Assembly: GCF_051521495.1 (NCBI RefSeq)
Contig: NZ_CP150355.1
Location: 5,642,001-5,706,000, forward strand
Reading direction: 5' to 3'
Source: Sorangium sp051521495
GTDB taxonomy: Bacteria > Myxococcota_A > Polyangia > Polyangiales > Polyangiaceae
Length of the DNA stretch: 64,000 nucleotides
Part shown: piece after piece, positions 41,451 to 52,533 of the stretch
Layout of the letters: the number at the start of each line of letters is the position of its first letter
How positions within the stretch are numbered: the stretch's first letter is position 1
Program-made: the position numbers and the translations under genes
The notes under the pieces: generated by a model
Databases searched by the model: none
Seen by the model: the letters and a program-made list of their open reading frames with translations, nothing else
Told to the model about the DNA's origin: nothing

Positions 41451-41804
41451 ATGAACAATCGTCGCAATCTCCAGAACTGGCTCGGGATGGCGCTGGTGAC
41501 AGGGCTCGTCTGCGTCACCGGCTCGGCGTGCATCGGATCCATGGATGCGTCGGTCGACAGCGAAGCAACAGGCGAGTCCGACCAAGCCATCGTGAACGGC
41601 TTCGTGGCGGGGACCAGGCTCGATTGCACGATGTCGGGCCCCACCCCGACGGGGAGGCGGTGGGCGTACGTGATCGTCGGCAATGACCAGTCCACCTGTT
41701 ACCGAACTCCCAACATCCATCGCCCGGACCTGGCGCCGGAGACCGCCATCCACTGCTACTCCCTCGCCAGAAGCATCGGATGTGATTCCCTCCAGGACCT
41801 CTAG
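41451..41804 (+). CDS. Small secreted lipoprotein
   Basis: 117 residues, ATG with GAGGGGAACT upstream. The signal LGMALVTGLVCVTGSAC carries a lipobox. The short mature domain (about 90 residues) has four Cys (DCTMS, STCYR, HCYSL, GCDSL), which could form two disulphides. No family recognised. It lies in a run of small envelope proteins. Confidence 0.65.
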   Translation: MNNRRNLQNWLGMALVTGLVCVTGSACIGSMDASVDSEATGESDQAIVNGFVAGTRLDCTMSGPTPTGRRWAYVIVGNDQSTCYRTPNIHRPDLAPETAIHCYSLARSIGCDSLQDL

Positions 41805-41927
41805 CGCCCGTCCCGCCAGGCCGGCGGCGCGCGGCGGGGCGGCCCGGCCGCGCAGGATCGCCTGACCGATCTCGAGGCGGCGCCGAGGGCGGTCGTGGCC
41901 CCCGCGCCGCTGCGATAGACTCGCGCG

Positions 41928-42527
41928 ATGCACGCTCGTCCCTACGCCCTCCGCGCGGCTGGCATGGCCATCGCGGCGCTCCTCGCTTGCACCTGCTCGC
42001 CGCGCGCCGCGCGCGCGGATACCGTGAAGCTGGACCTGCTCGTCGTGGGCCTCGGGCTCTCGCTCCTCCCGTCCGAGATCGGCGGGGACGTGGCGCTCGA
42101 CTCGGAGGACAGCGGTCGCTTCCTCCTCGCGTGGTCCTTCCAGATCCCCGTGGCTCCCGACGACTCCCGGTCGAACGTGGCGGTGATCTCGATCCACCGC
42201 GTGGTGCTCGCGCCCGGCCTCGCGCTCGGCGAGCAGCGCGGCGCGGCGGCGGGCGAAAAGGCCGACGTGACGTTTCGCTGGCGCACCGGCTACCGCGCCG
42301 TCTACCACCCGGGCGGCGAGACGTTCGGCTTCCTGGCAGGCGTGGGCTCGACGCTGGAGTTCTGGCCCGTGGTGCGCCCCTCGATCTCGCCGGAGATCGG
42401 GATGCACATCGGCCAGTGCTGCTCCGACCCGTCGGGCAACGCGACGCTCATCTTCCGCGGCGACGTGTGGGGCGCGGGCCCCGACCCGCTGGGCGCGAGC
42501 GCCCTCCTCGGGTGGTCGTTCTACTGA
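41928..42527 (+). CDS. Secreted hypothetical protein, possible beta-barrel
   Basis: 199 residues with a signal peptide (AAGMAIAALLACTCSPRAARA). The mature part alternates short amphipathic strands (VKLDLLVVGLGLSLLP, SGRFLLAWSFQIPV, TFRWRTGYRAVYHPG) and ends with an aromatic residue (LLGWSFY), as outer-membrane barrels do. The family is not identified. Confidence 0.55.
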   Translation: MHARPYALRAAGMAIAALLACTCSPRAARADTVKLDLLVVGLGLSLLPSEIGGDVALDSEDSGRFLLAWSFQIPVAPDDSRSNVAVISIHRVVLAPGLALGEQRGAAAGEKADVTFRWRTGYRAVYHPGGETFGFLAGVGSTLEFWPVVRPSISPEIGMHIGQCCSDPSGNATLIFRGDVWGAGPDPLGASALLGWSFY

Positions 42528-42817
42528 TCTCCCGGGCTGTCTTCCTCGCTCGCCGGACCCGGCACCTCGGGTGCCGATGCTCGAAGAGACATCCGTCAAC
42601 GTCGCGCACATCGCGCACGTCGCGCCTCGCCGCAATGGTGCGCTCACGCCCTCGCAGTTTCGAGCAGTTGTCGACAGATGGCGGAAGTAAAAAAACTTCG
42701 CGGGGCGTGTCGATCTCGGGTCCGCCCGTTCGTCGTGACGGTAGAAGCAGGGTGCATCCGGTCAGTGCCGTCCGGACGCCCCACTTCGAACCAGCTCGAC
42801 CCAGGAGGAGACACGAC

Positions 42818-43399
42818 ATGCGATCCATGATCACCGCGGAACCGGCCATGAACGACGCGAGGAACGCGACGACAGCGCGGGAGCAGCCGGCTCGCGCGCC
42901 GCATTCCGACCGCCGGACGAGGAGGGACGGCGCGGTCGTGAGGCGCGTCTCGATGGCAGCGTGCCTGTTCGTCGCCGCGTGCGGTGGCTCGGAGGACTCC
43001 AGCGATCCGGAGCCGACCGCATGGAAGGACATGGCGTTCGAGGAGCGCGTCTCGTACATGAACAGCGCCGTCCTGCCGCGGATGAAGGAGGTGTTCGTGG
43101 CGTACGACCCGAAGTTCGAGGCCATGGACTGCGCGACGTGCCACGGCGCCGACGGGCCAACGCGCGCCTACGCCATGCCGAGCCCGGCGATCGCCATGCT
43201 GCCCGACACCGAGGAGGGGTTCCTCGCGTACGTGAAGGACCCGGAGCACCCGGAGCGCGCGGACTGGAGCGCCTTCATGCTCGAGCAGGTCCTGCCCGAG
43301 ATGGCCAACCTGCTCCAGCGCGACCCCTACGATTCCACGACCGGCGCCGGCGACTTCTCGTGCAACAACTGCCACACGCTGGGGTCGGTCGAGCCGTGA
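42818..43399 (+). CDS. Diheme cytochrome c-type lipoprotein
   Basis: 193 residues from ATG 42818, whose AGGAGGAG ribosome-binding site supports this start. Two covalent heme sites are present: CATCHGADGP and CNNCHTLG (CxxCH), with Met residues after each as possible ligands (AYAMPSPAIAML). A lipoprotein signal (SMAACLFVAACGG) lies about 45 residues in, so a downstream GTG might be the real start, or the long N-terminus is unusual. The two-heme arrangement with acidic linker suggests a periplasmic or surface electron carrier. No electron-transfer partner is adjacent. Confidence 0.75.
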   Translation: MRSMITAEPAMNDARNATTAREQPARAPHSDRRTRRDGAVVRRVSMAACLFVAACGGSEDSSDPEPTAWKDMAFEERVSYMNSAVLPRMKEVFVAYDPKFEAMDCATCHGADGPTRAYAMPSPAIAMLPDTEEGFLAYVKDPEHPERADWSAFMLEQVLPEMANLLQRDPYDSTTGAGDFSCNNCHTLGSVEP

Positions 43400-43686
43400 G
43401 GCCGTCCGAGGCGGGGAGCGACGCGGACCTCGGCCCGGTCGCGCCCGCCAGCGCGCCGCCTCTCTCCGGTTCGCGTCCGTGCGGCGTGCGGATCGGCGTG
43501 CTCGCGTCGACTTCGTCCCGTTCGTCGCGCCCGGCCCCCTGATCCGTCAGGTCCACGCCATCCTGCCTGGCGGCGCGCCTGCTGCCGCCGGGCTTCGAGC
43601 CCAATTGCAGGGCCGCGGGGCCCCGGTCGCTCGGCGCGCTCGCCGGGCGCCCGATCCGATTAATCTCAGGCCGGAGGAGGTCTCCC

Positions 43687-44505
43687 ATGCCCGACCCGAT
43701 CGAGATCGCAGAGTGCAACGCTCAGTTCCTTGCCGCCTGGATCCATTTCAACCGCGGCCTGCCCAGCCACCAGATCGAGCACACGGACGGTGTCTCCGTC
43801 ATCCACTCGGGCACGGGCATGGTGCTGATCAACGCGGCCACGCTCTCCTCGCCGGCCAGCGATCTCGCCGATCTGGAGCGCCGGGTGCGCAGGGCCGCCG
43901 AGCTCGCCAAGACCGGCGGCGTCCCCTGGCTCTTCGCGCTGCCCGACAGCTGGGCGCCCGGCGGCGACGCGGGCGCGACCGTCGGGCTCCTGGCCGACCT
44001 CGGCTTCCAGCCTTCGGTGTCGCTCATGGGCATGGTGGCCGAGGCGATCACCCCCCCGCGCCGGGAGATCGCCGGCCTCACGCTCCGGCGCGTGGCCGAC
44101 GCCGAGACGCGCGCCGCCATCGCCGATCTCAACTCCATCGCCTACAACGTGCCGCTCCCCGCAGGGCGCGCCTCCGTGGCCCACGAAGGTCTGTGGGACG
44201 ACAGCGCGTTCGGGCGCGTCGGCTACGTGGGCGAAGAGCCCGTGTGCTGCGCGGCGACGTTCCTCGTGGAGGGGATCCGGTACGTGGGCTTCGTCGTCAC
44301 CGCGCCCGAGCACCGGCGCAAAGGCTACGCCGAGGCGGTGATGCGCTGCTGCCTCGACGACGCGCTGAGCGCCACCGGCGTCCAGAGGACCGTCCTCCAC
44401 GCGACGGACATGGGGCGGCCCGTGTACGAAGGGATGGGCTACCACGCGGTCATGCGCGTCGGTTTCTACACGCCGCCGCCGCAGTACCTGCCGCCGCAGG
44501 CCTGA
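43687..44505 (+). CDS. GNAT family N-acetyltransferase
   Basis: 272 residues, start after GGAGGAGG. The C-terminal GNAT fold shows LRRVADAETRAAIADLNSIA, VCCAATFLVEGIRYVGFVV and the acetyl-CoA binding motif TAPEHRRKGYAEAVMRCCL (Q/RxxGxG/A variant, here RRKGYA), followed by VLHATDMGRPVYEGMGYHAV. The N-terminal half is a less conserved second lobe, as in two-domain GNAT proteins. Substrate unknown. Confidence 0.85.
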   Translation: MPDPIEIAECNAQFLAAWIHFNRGLPSHQIEHTDGVSVIHSGTGMVLINAATLSSPASDLADLERRVRRAAELAKTGGVPWLFALPDSWAPGGDAGATVGLLADLGFQPSVSLMGMVAEAITPPRREIAGLTLRRVADAETRAAIADLNSIAYNVPLPAGRASVAHEGLWDDSAFGRVGYVGEEPVCCAATFLVEGIRYVGFVVTAPEHRRKGYAEAVMRCCLDDALSATGVQRTVLHATDMGRPVYEGMGYHAVMRVGFYTPPPQYLPPQA

Positions 44506-44537
44506 TCCCGCGCGCCCCGCCTACGGCCGCGCGCCGC

Positions 44538-46379
<1,842 letters not shown>

Positions 46380-46657
46380 TTCCCGCCGCTCCTCGATCGC
46401 GGGCAGCTCCGCGTAGAACCGTCCCTCCACCCCGGACGCGCAGAGGGCGCGGGGTGCGCTTCGGCGCCGCGATCCTGGTGGGCTCCTAAGGCCGCCTGCC
46501 GGCTCGAGCAATCCTCGCGAGCGCGCCGATGCGCGCGCAGAAAGGCGGCAAAGTCCGCTCAATCGGGGCCATCACGCCAGCCTGGAAGTGGACCCTCCTC
46601 GCGGGATCGCTCAAGATCCGCCGGAGATGGGCCAACCGCCCACAGAAGGGAGCGACC

Positions 46658-47044
46658 ATGACCGTGCAGCTCAACCACACCATCGTCCCGGCGCGGGACA
46701 AGAAGACGTCCGCCGCCTTTCTGACCGAGATCCTGGGCCTCTCGGCGCCGGTGCCGTTCGGGCACTTTCTGACGGTGCGCCTCGACAACGACGTGACGCT
46801 CGACTTCATGGACACCCCTGGCGAGATCCGCTCCCACCATTTGGCCTTCCTGGTCAGCGAGGCCGAGTTCGACCAGATCTTCGGTCGCATCCGAGAGCGC
46901 CAGATCCCGTACTGGGCCGATCCCATGGCGCAGCGCCCCGGAGAGATCAACCACCATGACGGTGGGCGCGGCGTCTACTTCCCCGATCCCGACGGGCACT
47001 TCCTCGAGATCATCACCCGTCCTTACGGCAGCGGCGGCGGATGA
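46658..47044 (+). CDS. VOC/glyoxalase superfamily protein
   Basis: 128 residues from ATG 46658, preceded by GAAGGGAG. It begins VQLNHTIVPARDKKTSAAFL, with further strands DVTLDFMDTPGEIRSHHLAF and the closing GGRGVYFPDPDGHFLEIITRP, the classic paired beta-alpha-beta-beta-beta pattern with metal-binding His and Glu. The reaction is unknown (dioxygenase, lyase or antibiotic-binding). Its stop lies inside the HNH remnant on the opposite strand. Confidence 0.88.
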   Translation: MTVQLNHTIVPARDKKTSAAFLTEILGLSAPVPFGHFLTVRLDNDVTLDFMDTPGEIRSHHLAFLVSEAEFDQIFGRIRERQIPYWADPMAQRPGEINHHDGGRGVYFPDPDGHFLEIITRPYGSGGG

Positions 47045-47151
47045 ATGGGATCGATCTCGAACGGGATCGACGAGACGGCCTGTGGGAGCTGGCAGTACTC
47101 GCAGACGGCGTGCGCGCGTCGGGTGACGGACGCGACGAGCGCGGCGTCCAT
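47023..47151 (-). pseudogene. HNH endonuclease N-terminal remnant
   Basis: 42 codons on the minus strand: the translation runs DAALVASVTRRAHAVCEYCQ, then LPQAVSSIPFEID. This matches the start of HNH endonucleases of the form VxxRAxxxCEYCxLPQxxxPFEIDHI. After FEID the sequence becomes PIHPPPLP and stops, so the catalytic HNH part is missing. It overlaps the last 22 bp of the VOC gene. Judged a truncated, inactive fragment. Confidence 0.7.
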
Positions 47152-47243
47152 CCCGGGTCTACGCGGCGAGCCCGGCCCGCTTCAGTGCACGGGGGTCGCC
47201 CTCACCATTTCCTCGCGCGCGTTTTCTGTCTAGCTTTGCGTCC

Positions 47244-47642
47244 ATGCGTCGCACCTCCACCTTCCTCGTCACCCTCGCCATCGCCGGCTGCGGCGGCGCG
47301 CCGAAGCCGCCGCCGGAGCCTCCGCAACCCACGCCGATCGCGGCCGAGCCTGAGCCCGAGCCCGAGCCGCCCCTCGACGACGCGCCGATGCTCGACGTCG
47401 TCTCGGCGCAGCCGACCGAGATCCTGCTGGACGGCAAGCCCATCGGCACGACGCCGATCACGGGGCGCAAGGTCGCACCGGGGTCGCACGAGGTGACGTT
47501 CGTGGACCCGGAGCGCGGCAACCGGACCATGATGGTGACGCTCGAGCCCGGCGACGCGAAGACCGTCCAGTCGGACCCGCCGCCTTCCCTCGTGGAGGCG
47601 AGCGGCGGCGCGACGGACGACAAGCACGGCGGGAAGAAGTAG
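47244..47642 (+). CDS. PEGA-domain lipoprotein
   Basis: 132 residues. The signal with lipobox is TFLVTLAIAGC, followed by a Pro/Glu-rich linker (EPEPEPEPPLDD). The PEGA domain is AEILLDGKPIGTTPITGRKV-like (VSAQPTEILLDGKPIGTTPI) and ends in VAPGSHEVTFVDPERG. PEGA modules occur on surface proteins and at the ends of Ser/Thr kinases in myxobacteria. Function unknown. Confidence 0.85.
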   Translation: MRRTSTFLVTLAIAGCGGAPKPPPEPPQPTPIAAEPEPEPEPPLDDAPMLDVVSAQPTEILLDGKPIGTTPITGRKVAPGSHEVTFVDPERGNRTMMVTLEPGDAKTVQSDPPPSLVEASGGATDDKHGGKK

Positions 47643-47797
47643 CGTCAGAAGAACGCCCCCGCGCGGGCGGGTCATCTCTTGGGCTCTTCCCGAGCCACGA
47701 GCGCCATCACGAATTCGCCTGCCTGCTCTGCCGATCGCTGCTAGTCCCTCTCCGCTGCGCGACCGCAGCGTCCCGCGGGGAGCGGAAGAGAGCGACC

Positions 47798-48814
47798 ATG
47801 ACCACGACCCATCGATGCTTGCGCCTGGCCGCACGACCGGAAGGCGCGGTGAAGGACAGCGATTTCATCCTCCAGGAGGAGCCCGTTCCCGACGTTCCAG
47901 AGGGCGGCGTCCTCGTGCGCACGCTCTACCTCTCGGTCGATGCCACGCAGCGCGGGTGGATGAGCCGCGACACCTACATGCCCGCGGTGGCGATCGGCGA
48001 GGTCATGCGCTCCTTCGGGGTCGGCCGGGTCATCGCGTCGAGGACGCCCGAGCTCGCCGAGGGCGACCTGGTGACGGGCCTCCTCGGCTGGCAGGAGCAC
48101 GCGGCGATGAGCGGGAGACCACCGCTCGGGCAGCTCAACAAGGTGCCTCCCGGCACGCCCCCTCCCCTCGCGCTCAGCATCTTCGGCATCACGGGACCCA
48201 CGGCGTACTTCGGCCTGCTCGACATAGGGCGCCCGCAGCCGGGCGACACCGTGGTGGTCTCCGGCGCCGCTGGCGCGACGGGGATGCTGGTCGGCCAGAT
48301 CGCCAAGCTGAAGAAGTGCCGCGTCATCGGCATCGCCGGTGGACCGACGAAGTGCGCCTGGCTGAAGAGCGATCTCGGGTTCGACGAGGTCATCGATTAC
48401 AAGGCCGAGGACGTCGACGCGCGCCTGGCCGCGCTCTGCCCTGGTTCCATCGACGTCTACTTCGATAACGTCGGCGGCGCCATCCTCGACGCAGCGCTCA
48501 TGCAGCTCGCGCTGCGAGCGAGGGTCGTCCTGTGCGGCGCGATCTCGGAGTACGAGGCGACCGCGCCGGGCGACGGCATCAGAAACCACCGTCAACTCGT
48601 GTTCCGGCGCGCGCGCATGGAGGGCTTTTTGGTCAGCGACTACAACTCGCGCTCCGGCAAGGCGTTCGCGGAGCTAAGCGCCTGGCTCAGCGCGGGAAAG
48701 ATCAAAGTTCGCAGCGACGTGCAGGAAGGGCTGGAGAACGCGCCCGCGGCGCTCCGGCGCCTGTTCACCGGCGCGAACATCGGCAAGCAGCTCGTCAAGG
48801 TCGCGGAGGATTGA
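47798..48814 (+). CDS. NADP-dependent MDR oxidoreductase (zinc-less, CurA/leukotriene reductase type)
   Basis: 338 residues, start preceded by GGAAGAGAGCGACC. The Rossmann motif is VVVSGAAGATGMLVGQIAKL and the NADP-contact region is RVIGIAGGPTKCAWL. Family features include YLSVDATQRGWMS near the N-terminus and FFDNVGG-like VYFDNVGGAILDA. There is no zinc-binding Cys cluster. It probably reduces alkenals, prostaglandin-like enones or quinones. It lies 81 bp upstream of an Old-Yellow-Enzyme gene on the same strand, so the two may be co-expressed for enone detoxification. Confidence 0.9.
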   Translation: MTTTHRCLRLAARPEGAVKDSDFILQEEPVPDVPEGGVLVRTLYLSVDATQRGWMSRDTYMPAVAIGEVMRSFGVGRVIASRTPELAEGDLVTGLLGWQEHAAMSGRPPLGQLNKVPPGTPPPLALSIFGITGPTAYFGLLDIGRPQPGDTVVVSGAAGATGMLVGQIAKLKKCRVIGIAGGPTKCAWLKSDLGFDEVIDYKAEDVDARLAALCPGSIDVYFDNVGGAILDAALMQLALRARVVLCGAISEYEATAPGDGIRNHRQLVFRRARMEGFLVSDYNSRSGKAFAELSAWLSAGKIKVRSDVQEGLENAPAALRRLFTGANIGKQLVKVAED

Positions 48815-48895
48815 CCTGTCCGACCCGAGAGCGCCTCGGCTTGCGCGCGCACGCTCGGGCGTGCAAAGCTGCGCCGACTTGACAAGGAGGTCCCT

Positions 48896-49978
48896 GTGGC
48901 CAGTTTATTTGAACCCTTTCGCTTGAAGGACGTCGCGCTCCGCAACCGCGTGGTCGTCTCCCCCATGTGCCAGTACTCCTCCCGTGACGGGTACGCCACC
49001 GACTGGCACCTGGTTCATCTGGGCTCGATGGCGAGAGGTGGAGTCGGCCTGGCCATCGCCGAGGCGACGGCGGTGTCCCCGGAGGGCCGCATCAGCCCCG
49101 GAGACGCCGGCTTGTGGGAGGACGGACAGATCGAGCCCCTCCAGCGGATCGTCGCGTTTCTCAAGGAGCAGGGCGCGGTCGCGGGGATCCAGCTCGCTCA
49201 CGCGGGCAGGAAGGCGAGCGCCAACCGGCCCTGGGAGGGCGACGACCACCTCACGCAGGAAGAGGGCGCCTGGGAGACGCTGGCGCCCTCGGCGAAGGCG
49301 TTCGGCGCGAACCTCCCGAAGGTGCCGAGGGAGATGTCGAAGGCCGATATCGAGCGGGTGAAGGGCGACTTCGTCTCCGCCGCGCGCCGGGCCCGCGAGG
49401 CAGGCTATCAGTGGCTCGAGCTGCACTTCGCGCACGGCTACCTCGCGCACAGCTTCTACTCGCCGCTCTCGAACGCGCGCACCGACGAGTACGGGGGGTC
49501 GTTCGAGAACCGGATACGATTCCTGGTCGAGACGTTCGAGGCGGTGCGAAACGTCTGGCCGGAGCGCCTGCCGCTCACCGTCCGGCTCTCGATCACGGAC
49601 TGGGTGGACGGCGGGGTCACGGTCGAGGAGTCGATCGAGCTGACGAGGCGGCTCAAGGCCTCCGGCCTCGATCTGCTCGACGCGAGCCACGGGTTCGTCG
49701 TGCCCGATCTCTCGAAGATCCCCTGGGGCCCTGGCTTCCTGCTCCCGCACGCCGGGCGCATCCGGAAGGAGGCGGGGCTGCCGGTGGCGGCGGGGTGGTT
49801 CATCAACGAGCCCGAGCAGGCCGAAGCGGCCTTGAAGGAGGGCCAGGCCGACCTCATCGTGCTGGCGCACGCCCTCCTGGACGACCCTCACTGGGCCTAT
49901 CACGCGGCCAAGAAGCTCGGCGTGGAGCAGCCGAGCCGCGTCCTCCCGCCGCCGTACGGGCACTGGCTCAAGCGCTGA
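48896..49978 (+). CDS. NADH:flavin oxidoreductase, Old-Yellow-Enzyme (YqjM-like)
   Basis: 360 residues, GTG start with AAGGAGG. FMN-barrel motifs: VVVSPMCQYSSRDG with the Cys characteristic of YqjM-type ene-reductases, GIQLAHAGRKAS, ELHFAHGYLAHSFYSPLSN and RTDEYGGSFENRIRF. The catalytic Tyr/His set (HGYL) is present. It reduces activated C=C bonds using NAD(P)H. Probably an operon with the MDR gene. Confidence 0.93.
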   Translation: MASLFEPFRLKDVALRNRVVVSPMCQYSSRDGYATDWHLVHLGSMARGGVGLAIAEATAVSPEGRISPGDAGLWEDGQIEPLQRIVAFLKEQGAVAGIQLAHAGRKASANRPWEGDDHLTQEEGAWETLAPSAKAFGANLPKVPREMSKADIERVKGDFVSAARRAREAGYQWLELHFAHGYLAHSFYSPLSNARTDEYGGSFENRIRFLVETFEAVRNVWPERLPLTVRLSITDWVDGGVTVEESIELTRRLKASGLDLLDASHGFVVPDLSKIPWGPGFLLPHAGRIRKEAGLPVAAGWFINEPEQAEAALKEGQADLIVLAHALLDDPHWAYHAAKKLGVEQPSRVLPPPYGHWLKR

Positions 49979-50140
49979 ACGGGGGCCGTTGGCCGCCCCC
50001 TCGTCCGCGGCTATCTTCGACCCGGTGGGCGATCGCCGGAGCTTCCGTCGATGGCTGCGGGCGGCGCTGCTCGGGCGAGCGGTCGAGCCATCGAGGCCTG
50101 CGCATCGCCAGGACTCGCCCGCCGCGCTAAGGTGCCTGCC

Positions 50141-50719
50141 ATGGGCGATGCCGCCGCCAACCGACGCATGAGCGCCGCCGAGTACCTGGCGTGGGAGCGC
50201 GAACAGCCCGCGAAGCACGAGTACCACCTCGGCGAGGTCTTCGCGATGGCCGGCGGCAGCCCGCGGCACAACTTCCTGTCGACCGCGGCGGGCGCAGAGC
50301 TTCGCGCGGCCGTGCGCGGCAAGGGATGCCACGTGCTCTCGTCCGATCAGCGCATCTCCGCCAGGCAGGGTGAGCGCTACGTTTACGCGGACGCCGTCGT
50401 CGTGTGCGGCCGTGTGCAGACCGAGCCAGGCGCCGGCGACGTCCTCTCGAACCCCACCGCGATCGTGGAGGTGCTCTCGCGGAGCACCGAGACCTTCGAC
50501 CGGGGCGAGAAGTGGGAAGGGTACCAGCGTCTCGCCTGTCTGATGGACTACCTGCTCGTCTCCCAGTGGCACGTGCGCATCGAGCACTATCGGCGCGAGG
50601 GGGACGGCTCCTGGCGGTATCGCGTGCTCGAGCGGGGCGATGCGATCGCCCTGGCGAACGGCGCCCAGGTCTCGGTCGATGCCATCTACGACGGTGCCTT
50701 CGAGCTAGACGCCGACTGA
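50141..50719 (+). CDS. Uma2-family (DUF820) putative endonuclease
   Basis: 192 residues from MGDAAANRRMS. The pattern EYLAWEREQPAKHEYHLGEVFAMAGGSP, then YVYADAVVVCGRVQ and NPTAIVEVLSRSTETFDRGEKWEGY, gives the restriction-endonuclease-like D/E-x-K core typical of Uma2 proteins. These occur in many copies in cyanobacteria and myxobacteria and are of uncertain role. It runs 29 bp upstream of the Hsp70-like gene. Confidence 0.88.
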   Translation: MGDAAANRRMSAAEYLAWEREQPAKHEYHLGEVFAMAGGSPRHNFLSTAAGAELRAAVRGKGCHVLSSDQRISARQGERYVYADAVVVCGRVQTEPGAGDVLSNPTAIVEVLSRSTETFDRGEKWEGYQRLACLMDYLLVSQWHVRIEHYRREGDGSWRYRVLERGDAIALANGAQVSVDAIYDGAFELDAD

Positions 50720-50748
50720 CGTCGCGGAGTTTCACCGCGGGCGGCCGG

Positions 50749-52329
50749 ATGTGGCAGCATGGGGCCGGAGGAGACCCTACCTTGCGCCTCGGGATCGATT
50801 TCGGAACCACACGGACCGTGGTCGCGTGCTGCGATCGCGGGAACTACCCTGTCGTCAGCTTCCAGGACGCGGCGGGGGACACCGTGGATTTCTACCCCTC
50901 CGTGGCCGCCGAGCGGCGGGGGGAGCTCCGGTTCGGCTTCGATGCCCTCGCGGTCGCCTCGGACCCCGAGTGGACCGTGCTCCGGTCGTTCAAGCGCGTG
51001 CTCTCCGGCCCGCGGGCGTCGCCCGACGTCGAGGTCGAGATCGGCGGGACCAAGCTCCGGGTGCTCGATCTCCTGACCCTGTTCCTGCGGTCGCTCCGCG
51101 ACGCCGTGCTGAACCGGTCGAACCGGCCGAAGAAGGACGACGACGGGCGCCTCATCTCGGTCGTGGCGACCCCGGCCAACGCGCACGGGTCGCAGCGCTT
51201 CGTGACGCTCGACGCCTTCCGCCGCGCCGGCTTCGAGGTCATCGCGCTCCTCAACGAGCCGTCGGCCGCCGGCTTCGAGTACACGCACCGCCACCGCAGC
51301 ACCATCACGTCGAAGCGCGAGCACATCGTCGTGTACGATCTCGGGGGCGGGACGTTCGACGCGTCGCTGGTCCACATGACCGGGCGCAGCCACGACGCCG
51401 TGACGACCGCGGGCCTGAACCACCTCGGCGGCGACGACTTCGACGTCGCGCTGGCCTCGATGGCGCTCGCGACGGGCAAGATCGAGCGCGACGACCTGCC
51501 GGCGCGCGCGCTCGCGGCGCTCGCGGACCAGTGCCGCGAGGCGAAGGAGCGGCTCAACCCGAACTCCCGGCGCATCGTGATCGACCTGGAGGCCTGCCTG
51601 GGCGACCTCTCGCCCGCCCGCGAGGTGACGATCTCGGCGTCCGACTACTACGACCGGTGCGTGCCGCTCGTGGAGTCGACGATCACGGCGATGCAGCCGG
51701 TGATCGCGCGCCTCGACGACGGCGCGGGCGAGGCGCTCGCCGACATCGCGGGGATCTACGTCGTCGGCGGCGCGAGCTCGCTGCCCATCGTCGCGCGGAC
51801 GCTCCGCGAGCGCTTCGGCCGCCGCGTCCATCGCTCCCCCTACCCCTCGGCGGCGATCGCGATCGGCCTGGCCATCGCCGTCGACGAGGACGCGGGCTTC
51901 GAGCTCTCCGACCGGCTCTCGCGCCACTTCGGGGTGTTCCGGGAGGGCAGCGGCGGGGACGAGGTGGTCTTCGACCCGATCTTCGACCGCGAGGCGCGCA
52001 TCCCCTCGAGCCACGAGGCGCCGGTGGTCTCGCGCCGCGTGTACCGGGCCGCGCACAACGTCGGCCGCTACCGGTTCGTCGAGTGCGCCGCGCTCGATCG
52101 GCTCGGCGTGCCCCACGGCGACATCACGGCCTTCAACGAGGTCGTGTTCCCCTTCGACCGCCGGCTCCGCGATCGCGCCGCCGAGCTCGGCGGGGTGACC
52201 GTCGAGCGCATGGGCGGCGAGGGGCCGCTGATCGAGGAGCAGTACGCGATCACCTCGCACGGGATCGTCGAGGTGACGATCACCGACGTGGAGGCAGGGT
52301 ACCGGCGCGTCTACCAGGTCGGGGCGTGA
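50749..52329 (+). CDS. Divergent Hsp70-family protein
   Basis: 526 residues. The ATPase domain has phosphate-1 LGIDFGTTRTVVA, ALLNEPSAAGFEY, phosphate-2 VYDLGGGTFDASL and the adenosine motif YVVGGASSLPIVARTL. The substrate-binding domain is short and atypical (FDPIFDREARIPSSHEAPV onwards), ending around 526, with no EEVD-type tail. Such proteins are Hsp70-like ATPases used in myxobacterial multi-protein systems rather than the housekeeping DnaK. It lies just downstream of a Uma2-like gene. Confidence 0.88.
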   Translation: MWQHGAGGDPTLRLGIDFGTTRTVVACCDRGNYPVVSFQDAAGDTVDFYPSVAAERRGELRFGFDALAVASDPEWTVLRSFKRVLSGPRASPDVEVEIGGTKLRVLDLLTLFLRSLRDAVLNRSNRPKKDDDGRLISVVATPANAHGSQRFVTLDAFRRAGFEVIALLNEPSAAGFEYTHRHRSTITSKREHIVVYDLGGGTFDASLVHMTGRSHDAVTTAGLNHLGGDDFDVALASMALATGKIERDDLPARALAALADQCREAKERLNPNSRRIVIDLEACLGDLSPAREVTISASDYYDRCVPLVESTITAMQPVIARLDDGAGEALADIAGIYVVGGASSLPIVARTLRERFGRRVHRSPYPSAAIAIGLAIAVDEDAGFELSDRLSRHFGVFREGSGGDEVVFDPIFDREARIPSSHEAPVVSRRVYRAAHNVGRYRFVECAALDRLGVPHGDITAFNEVVFPFDRRLRDRAAELGGVTVERMGGEGPLIEEQYAITSHGIVEVTITDVEAGYRRVYQVGA

Positions 52330-52430
52330 GGGCGCGCTAGTACCGGGTTGCTCACAATCGCCCATGGGGCGCTGGCAACGGGCACGCCGGATCGCACATC
52401 GAAGGAATCGCCTCCGCTCGACGACACGCG

Positions 52431-52533
52431 GGCCTGCCCGCTCACGCGCCCGAGGCGGCCTGCCCGCTCACGCGCCCGAGGCGGCCTGCCCGCTCACGCG
52501 CCCGAGGCGGCTTGCCCGCTCACGCGCCCGGGG
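52431..52533. repeat. 26-bp tandem repeat, four copies
   Basis: Units cctgcccgctcacgcgcccg + aggcgg repeated directly. The right side extends into the 3' end of the PAS-STAS gene, which ends SPRPGRVSGQAASGA. Confidence 0.9.
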
